This document shows positions 59,171-64,000 of a stretch of DNA of 64,000 nt, one piece after another. The number at the start of each line of letters is the position of its first letter. Within the stretch, counting starts at the first letter, position 1. The stretch covers positions 20,285,978-20,349,977 of the forward strand of contig NC_061818.1 of assembly GCF_021462225.1 (NCBI RefSeq), in the 5' to 3' direction. The translations under genes and the position numbers were made by a program. The stretch is from Girardinichthys multiradiatus. Taxonomy: Eukaryota; Chordata; Actinopteri; Cyprinodontiformes; Goodeidae. The notes beneath the pieces were generated by a model, which was not told where the DNA came from, did not search any database, and saw nothing but the letters and a program-made list of their open reading frames with translations.

Positions 59171-60079
59171 TTTCTTAAAAATTAAGAAAATGTATGTTTT
59201 GTAATTGATTAAGAGTAGCATCTGTTTAAGAGATATGGCAATTTTAGTTGCAGAGACTAGTGGTGTTGACCAATTGTACCAGACCACACCGAATTGTTCT
59301 GTTTACCACAGACAAGGCATGGCAAACAGCTTTAACACCATCTTTGTGCATTACAAAACAGTTCAATACCACAAATAAAACAGGCCAAAATATCCTGGAG
59401 AAGTTCACGAGGAGTCCGAAATGAAGTGCAAAATGTGAGATATGCAATAATAATATCTCAGATTTGTTTGTTAGGATTAGTGTGTAAGGATCTGCTTTGA
59501 ATGGTTTACTTCATTTTAACTGGACCGATTGTCTTCTGTAGCTGTCTGAAATGACATGGTCCACTCCACTATGGTATACATCAAAGCTGTGAACTGGGAC
59601 CCCATTGTTTCTGTTGCACATGCTACCTGTTTGAAAATTGTGAAAACTTTTGCAAACATATCTAATCACTGCAATGTAGAGGATGTTTATTTATACATTT
59701 CCTCTAAGGCTCACCAGGTTTCTAGGTTGCATGTTTTGCATGAGTGCTTAGAGAAGATAAACAGCTTGATGCCTAAAACAATTTCTTCAGTTAAATAAAT
59801 AAAATAATTTCTTGTGTTTACTTCTGACAAGATTATTGCCCTAGTTGTGGAAACTCTTTAGCCACCTATGATAAAAGCACCTATGCTCTACAGTCAGGGA
59901 CATAAGGGTATATTTCCATTGAGGTATTACAATACAATTCATGACAAATAATTGGTTTTGTTCATGTTTCATGAAACATTGCATACTTCCACTGTGTAAA
60001 TGGGAGAACTTGAATTCCCTATGCATGCTTTTATTTCCTCTTTGCATCACTGTTGTAATTGCCTACTTTTCTGCATACA
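59171..60079. other. intergenic, nothing recognised
   Basis: AT-rich sequence without recognisable exons or repeats. Confidence 0.4.
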
Positions 60080-60430
60080 CAAAGCAGATATGGAGCTGCT
60101 GTAATTGGTTCAAATTTATTCCACTGGTTTACTGGCTAAGACAAGTTACTGTAAATTACTCTACTTCTTGTCTGGCTTCACTGGTTTCCTATCTACTTTA
60201 GAGGTCAGAATAAGATCCTGGTTCTAATTTGTGGAGCTCTACAAGGACCACTGTTTGGCCGGACCTTTACATTTATATGTCCCTAGCAGGTCCCTGAGGT
60301 TTTGTGACCCGTGCCTGCTGGCTGTGCCACTTTCAGGGCTTAAAACAAAACATTTTGAAGCATTTTCAACTTCTGCCCCGAGAATCTGGAAATCCATTCC
60401 AATGGCTGTGTACTGTGAACATAGTTTTTA
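60080..60430 (+). mobile_element. decayed LINE reverse-transcriptase C-terminus
   Basis: A frame from 60231 reads ...YVPSRSLRFCDPCLLAVPLS, then GLKTKHFEAFSTSAPRIWKS. These correspond to the 'PSRsLRSsdqglL.VPrsr.KTrGdRaFsvaAPrlWNsLP' end of fish LINE ORF2. The sequence before it is frameshifted RT remnant. Confidence 0.7.
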
Positions 60431-61027
60431 AAGAGCACAACATTATTTAAAAAATAATTTGTTAAAATTAACAGTGTTTTGTGATGTTGTATTCTTATAT
60501 TTTTTCAGCACAGTTTGTCATGTTGTGTTGTTCATATGCATTTTTGCCTTTACGTTTTATGTTATAAGCTTAAAGAACTGTGTTGATTTTGCTCAATCTG
60601 TTTGAAGGTTCAGTAAAGATATCAGTATTATTAGGTCAGGATGTAGTCCACACAGGGGTAGAAACGTCCTTGGGCTCTTAGGTTTGAGGTCCAGGTTCTA
60701 GTTTAGTGTTTTTCAGTCTTGCCAGAGAAATAGCAACATAAAACTAGAGGTAATCAGCCCATTTTAACTGGAAAACATATATTGGTGATCACATGAACAC
60801 ATTTACTTAATCAGTGGATGAATAATCTCATGAAAACATTCTAAATAATGTTTTAAGACACTGAAAACATTTTTTTAAATCTCAGTTATTGTAATAAACA
60901 GTCCCTAAAAATTTGAACAGAAATGCATAAAGAAATTATCAATTTCTGATTAACCTTTTTGTTTTAACCATAAACTATGTTAAGTATGACTAATGCATGG
61001 CGTGTAAGTGACATTTGCAGTCAAGAA
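60431..61027. other. 3' side of the Ig-receptor gene, tail exon not found
   Basis: The transmembrane exon at 61131 ends in phase 0, so a cytoplasmic exon should follow here or further left. A short minus-strand frame near 60640-60690 reads ...FYPCVDYILT before a stop, but its splice site is poor and I do not call it. Confidence 0.35.
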
Positions 61028-61130
61028 ATGGGGAACATCCCCAGAGACACAATCAACAGTTGTGAGTCAAAGAGAAACAGTAAACTTAGAAACTTAAACA
61101 CTCAAAGACAAAAACAACATGAACTTATAC

Positions 61131-61264
61131 CTTGTACATGATCCACACGATAAAGCCCAACACGATGATGAGCAGGGCAGCGACAGCGATGGCAACATAC
61201 ACCCCGACCATGTTTATGTTTGATTGTCCACACGTCACCAGCTGTTCTGTTGGTGCACTCTTTT
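61131..61264 (-). CDS. Ig-type receptor, stalk and transmembrane exon
   Basis: Exon of 134 nt (acceptor TTTCAAG, donor GTATAAG), entering in phase 1 from the Ig exon and leaving in phase 0. It encodes a short stalk (EKSAPTEQLVTCGQSNIN) and a hydrophobic segment MVGVYVAIAVAALLIIVLGF followed by IVWIMYK: a single membrane span with no charged residue, then a basic stop-transfer end. The stalk Cys could form a dimer bond. The lack of a membrane-buried charge argues against pairing with an ITAM adaptor. The tail exon was not found, so signalling motifs are unknown. Confidence 0.85.
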
Positions 61265-61305
61265 CTTGAAATCACAAACATATATCATTATTTTCTCCCC
61301 TAGAG

Positions 61306-61511
61306 CAGGGGTGGTCAACTCCAGCCCTCGAGGGCTGGTGTCCTGCTACTTTTAAATGTGTCTCTGCTTCAACACAACTGAATCAAATGATTTGATAATT
61401 AGCAGAACCTGGCTGCAGAAGGTAATTCAGCCATTTGAGTTAGGTGCGCTGGAACCAAGGGCACATCTAAAGGTTGCAGGACACCGGCCCTCTAGGACCA
61501 AAGTCCTCCTG
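61306..61511. mobile_element. hAT-like MITE, 206 bp (copy A)
   Basis: The ends are inverted: CAGGGGTGGTCAACTCCAG... at left and ...AAAGTCCTCCTG at right, with internal CCTCGAGGGC/GCCCTCTAGG. The flanking 8-mers (CCCTAGAG/CTCTGGAG) agree at 6 of 8, as for an old hAT target duplication. It is a common fish repeat. Confidence 0.65.
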
Positions 61512-61849
61512 CTCTGGAGCCAGGTTCCAATCAAAGCTTAGTCAGAAATTTTCCTTTTTTTAATGGAATATTATCTTACTAATTTTCTCTGTTTTCCTCC
61601 AGAAAACACCCAAAATCTAAGTAGTAATATACTTTTTGTCACAATCTTTACCTGCAAAAGAATTATTTCATTGTGGAAGTGTTTCACTTATATTCAATTG
61701 TCTATAGTTAGTTTGCGTTTGTATTTACAGTGCCTCGCAGGATTGTATAGACTTCCCTTTTAAGTTTGTTTTGCACAAAGCAAAATGTGTCCAGTGAGAA
61801 AATTACAGTTGAGCTACAGTGCAGTCAGTTTAATAAAATAAATCCTTAC

Positions 61850-62179
61850 CTGTCACCACCAGCAGGACAGATCCGTTACCGTCATTGATCCGCTGATTAT
61901 AAAATTTGTCTACGTCTGTATACACACACCAGTATGGTCCTGTGTCACTTGTACTCAGGTTTTTAATGAGAATATCAATGTTGGGGAAGTTTCCATGTGT
62001 CTGAACTCTTCTTGACATTTCTTCAGAAGTACTTATTTTACCTGTGGTTTCGTATATAATAACAATGTCAATGTCCTTATTGATGCCTTTTTTTAAACTC
62101 AGATAAGTTTGCTTAAGTTCAATTCTGCACTGGATTGTGATGGATTGTCCATTTTCTTTCCAAACCACTCCATTCATCT
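61850..62179 (-). CDS. Ig-type receptor, V-set Ig domain exon
   Basis: 330-nt exon, phase 1 at both ends (acceptor TTGTTCAG, donor GTAAGG). It encodes about 110 residues with the V-set hallmarks: the first Cys in GQSITIQCRI, then YLSLKKG, IDILIKNLSTSDTGPYWCVY with the D-x-G-x-Y-x-C motif, and a terminal GSVLLVV strand G. A phase 1-1 single-exon Ig domain is standard for Ig-superfamily receptors. The fold and gene layout resemble fish CD300/pIgR-like and other multigene immune-type receptors; I cannot fix the family. An apparent start at the upstream MFFC codon is intronic; the real 5' end is the signal exon at 62277. Confidence 0.9.
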
Positions 62180-62276
62180 CTGAACAAAAAAACACAAGAT
62201 GGTAAAGTTTTATACCCCATTGTATTATTTTAAACCTGCATGTTGTTGTTCATAATTTCGCTTGACTGAGTCTTAC

Positions 62277-62343
62277 CTGCTGTGTAGCAAAGACAAAGGA
62301 TGGTGAAAATCTTAATCCAGACAGCAGACATGCTATTTAGCAT
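62277..62343 (-). CDS. Ig-type receptor, signal peptide exon
   Basis: 67 coding nt from an ATG at 62343-62341, with a second in-frame ATG at 62331, ending at donor GTAAGAC in phase 1. It encodes MLNSMSAVWIKIFTILCLCY and then TA, a classic hydrophobic signal peptide. The phase fits the Ig exon (…YTA-EMNGVVW). I favour either ATG without preference. The mature protein would be a small type I membrane receptor with one Ig domain. Confidence 0.87.
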
Positions 62344-62932
62344 TTGCAAAGTTCAGTCCAATTCTGACACTGCAGTCGGAAATGTTTTCAACTACATTGT
62401 CTAACGTGACAGCTAACAGAAACACATGACCTATATAAAATATCTTTGATGTGGGCGGGAAGATGTCAGCGTCATCTATTTGCAACTCCGTCTCATTAAT
62501 CTTTGACAGCACACATAAATAGACTGTATGTGGCGGAAGCTGGCAAAGAAAGTGAGGATGCTGCATGGTTGTTTTTCAATTTTTTTTGAAAGGCAGAGAA
62601 TTAGAATCGCTGTAGTGGTGGAGCAGCAGTCTGAACAGAATTAAGTAGCAGAGCAAAGCTGGTATTTGTCAGGTTAAAAAGAAAGTTTGCAAAGACGTTT
62701 TGTGAATTTTACATTTTTTGAGTCAAAGAATTTCTGTTTCTAATGGATGAAAAGCAGAAGACATTACCACTTCTGTTTTTGAGGTTTGTCTAGACTCTTA
62801 TTGTTTTCGGTCTGGGTGATCTGGCTACTTAGAGTAGGGTTAGAGTAGGTTGAGGATTAGGATTAGACACAGCAAAGCTTTATTTGAAAATGTTTTTGAA
62901 AGACTTTTGAAACTTTTTTTTATTTGATGCAG
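62344..62932. other. upstream region of the Ig-receptor gene
   Basis: Presumed promoter of the receptor gene and spacer to the duplicated unit. No specific element recognised. Confidence 0.4.
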
Positions 62933-63035
62933 ATGGGGAACATCCCCAGAGACACAAACAACAGTTGTGAGTCAAAGAGAAACAGTAAACTTAGAAACTT
63001 AAACACTCAAAGACAAAAACAACATGAACTTATAC

Positions 63036-63169
63036 CTTGTACATGATCCACACGATAAAGCCCAACACGATGATGAGCAGGGCAGCGACAGCGATGGCAA
63101 CATACACCCCGACCATGTTTATGTTTGATTGTCCACACGTCACCAGCTGTTCTGTTGGTGCACTCTTTT
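63036..63169 (-). CDS. duplicated transmembrane exon of a second Ig-type receptor (partial)
   Basis: Same 134-nt exon as 61131-61264 with intact acceptor and donor, so it still encodes the stalk and membrane span. The Ig exon that should follow about 600 bp upstream is not there: after 63751 the sequence is unrelated. Either the partner exon lies beyond the window or this is an orphan exon left by duplication. Confidence 0.65.
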
Positions 63170-63210
63170 CTTGAAATCACAAACATATATCATTATTTTC
63201 TCCCCTAGAG

Positions 63211-63416
63211 CAGGGGTGGTCAACTCCAGCCCTCGAGGGCTGGTGTCCTGCTACTTTTAAATGTGTCTCTGCTTCAACACAACTGAATCAAATGATTTGA
63301 TAATTAGCAGAACCTGGCTGCAGAAGGTAATTCAGCCATTTGATTTAGGTGCGCTGGAACCAAGGGCACGTCTAAAGGTTGCAGGACACCGGCCCTCTAG
63401 GACCGAAGTCCTCCTG
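63211..63416. mobile_element. hAT-like MITE, 206 bp (copy B)
   Basis: Copy of 61306-61511 carried along by the tandem duplication, not a separate insertion: its flanks are also duplicated. Confidence 0.65.
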
Positions 63417-63751
63417 CTCTGGAGCCAGGTTCCATTCAAAGCTTATTCAAAAATGTTCCTTTTTTGAATGGAATATTATCTTACTCATTTTCTCTGTTTT
63501 CCTCCAGAAAACACCCAAAATCTAAGTAGTAATATACTTTTTGTCACAATCTTTACCTGCAAAAGAATTATTTCATTGTGGAAGTGTTTCACTTATATTC
63601 AATTGTCTATAGTTAGTTTGCGTTTGTATTTACAGTGCCTCGCAGGATTGTATATCAGTAGACTTCCCTTTTAAGTTTGTTTTGCACAAAGCAAAATGTG
63701 TCCAGTGGGAAAATTACAGTTGAGCAGTCAGTTTAATAAAAAAAAATCCTT

Positions 63752-64000
63752 TTTTGTCTTTTTCAGATTTTATTTCTGCAGTGAACAAAAATCATTAAAA
63801 AAAAGCTTTTTTAAGGTCTTGTAACATTTGGTCGTTTCTTGACATGACATAAAATAGTAAGACCTGACAAGTTAGTTGAGAGCTAGGAAGACAGACCAAA
63901 TGCTGAACATAATGAGCCTAGTTAATTTCTATTTTTGTGTATTGGTTAATCCAGAAACACAGTCAAGTTTCTACGCATCACAAAAGTATTGATGTCCCTT
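63752..64000. other. unique sequence at the window edge
   Basis: No homology to the Ig exon and no other feature recognised. Confidence 0.4.

Larger units (their letters stand above)
61028..61847 (-). repeat. tandem duplication unit A, with transmembrane exon
   Basis: 820 bp matching 62933-63751 with few differences, offset about 1.9 kb. It covers the transmembrane exon, the hAT-like MITE and the intron up to the donor of the Ig exon. Confidence 0.93.
62933..63751 (-). repeat. tandem duplication unit B
   Basis: Near-identical copy of 61028-61847. Similarity stops at the position of the Ig-exon donor: AATCCTTAC in unit A is AATCCTTTT here. Confidence 0.93.

Noticed and set aside
60600..60700. 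Cytoplasmic tail exon of the Ig receptor ending YPCVDYILT
   Set aside because: The splice acceptor is poor, the frame does not match the phase-0 donor, and no clear ITIM is present.

Overview
This is vertebrate, almost certainly teleost (percomorph-type) nuclear DNA. It is AT-rich, with large introns, long GATA, GT and CATC microsatellites, many generations of Tc1/mariner transposons, fish-type LINE 3' ends, tRNA-derived SINE-like sequence, and hAT-, Harbinger- and TTAA-type (Kolobok/piggyBac-like) non-autonomous elements. There is no bacterial-style gene organisation. Most long open frames are chance or shadow frames in repeats.

The main gene is septin 9, on the minus strand, filling roughly 52.3 kb down to 2.1 kb. 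The window holds its 5' half only. One large shared coding exon (2106-2864) encodes the basic, Ser/Pro-rich N-terminal region and begins ALKRSFEVED. Upstream of it lie four alternative coding first exons. All are short, start with ATG and end in splice phase 1, which is the phase that reads into ALKRSF. In transcription order they encode MKKSSFP (52277-52298), MEGDKFS (25328-25349), MSDSTVNAHLEGIISDFE (12889-12943) and MLTRYLKRVKS (3468-3501). From memory, the first three correspond to the human SEPT9 isoform starts MKKS..., MERDRIS and MSDPAVNAQLDGIISDFE, in the same order. I do not recognise a human counterpart of the fourth; its promoter carries a perfect TCTCGCGAGA element. The GTPase domain must lie beyond the left edge.

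The first-exon promoters differ in sequence: a moderately GC-rich region at 52.3-52.8 kb, a polypurine/polypyrimidine region at 25.35-25.6 kb, a CArG box plus TATA-like pair at 13.05 kb, and the CGCG element at 3.7 kb. The introns between them are filled with transposons. Two Tc1/mariner copies are nearly intact: a 1611-bp DD34E element at 42648-44258 with 201-bp terminal inverted repeats (TIRs), and a 1263-bp DD36E element at 47848-49110 whose transposase ends early at an in-frame TGA. Many others are decayed, nested or rearranged.

From about 53 kb rightwards is intergenic, transposon-rich DNA, then an immune-type receptor locus on the minus strand. A gene with a signal-peptide exon, one V-type Ig exon and a transmembrane exon lies at 61131-62343. 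An 820-bp block holding the transmembrane exon is duplicated in tandem at 62933-63751, suggesting an expanding Ig-receptor cluster continuing past the right edge.
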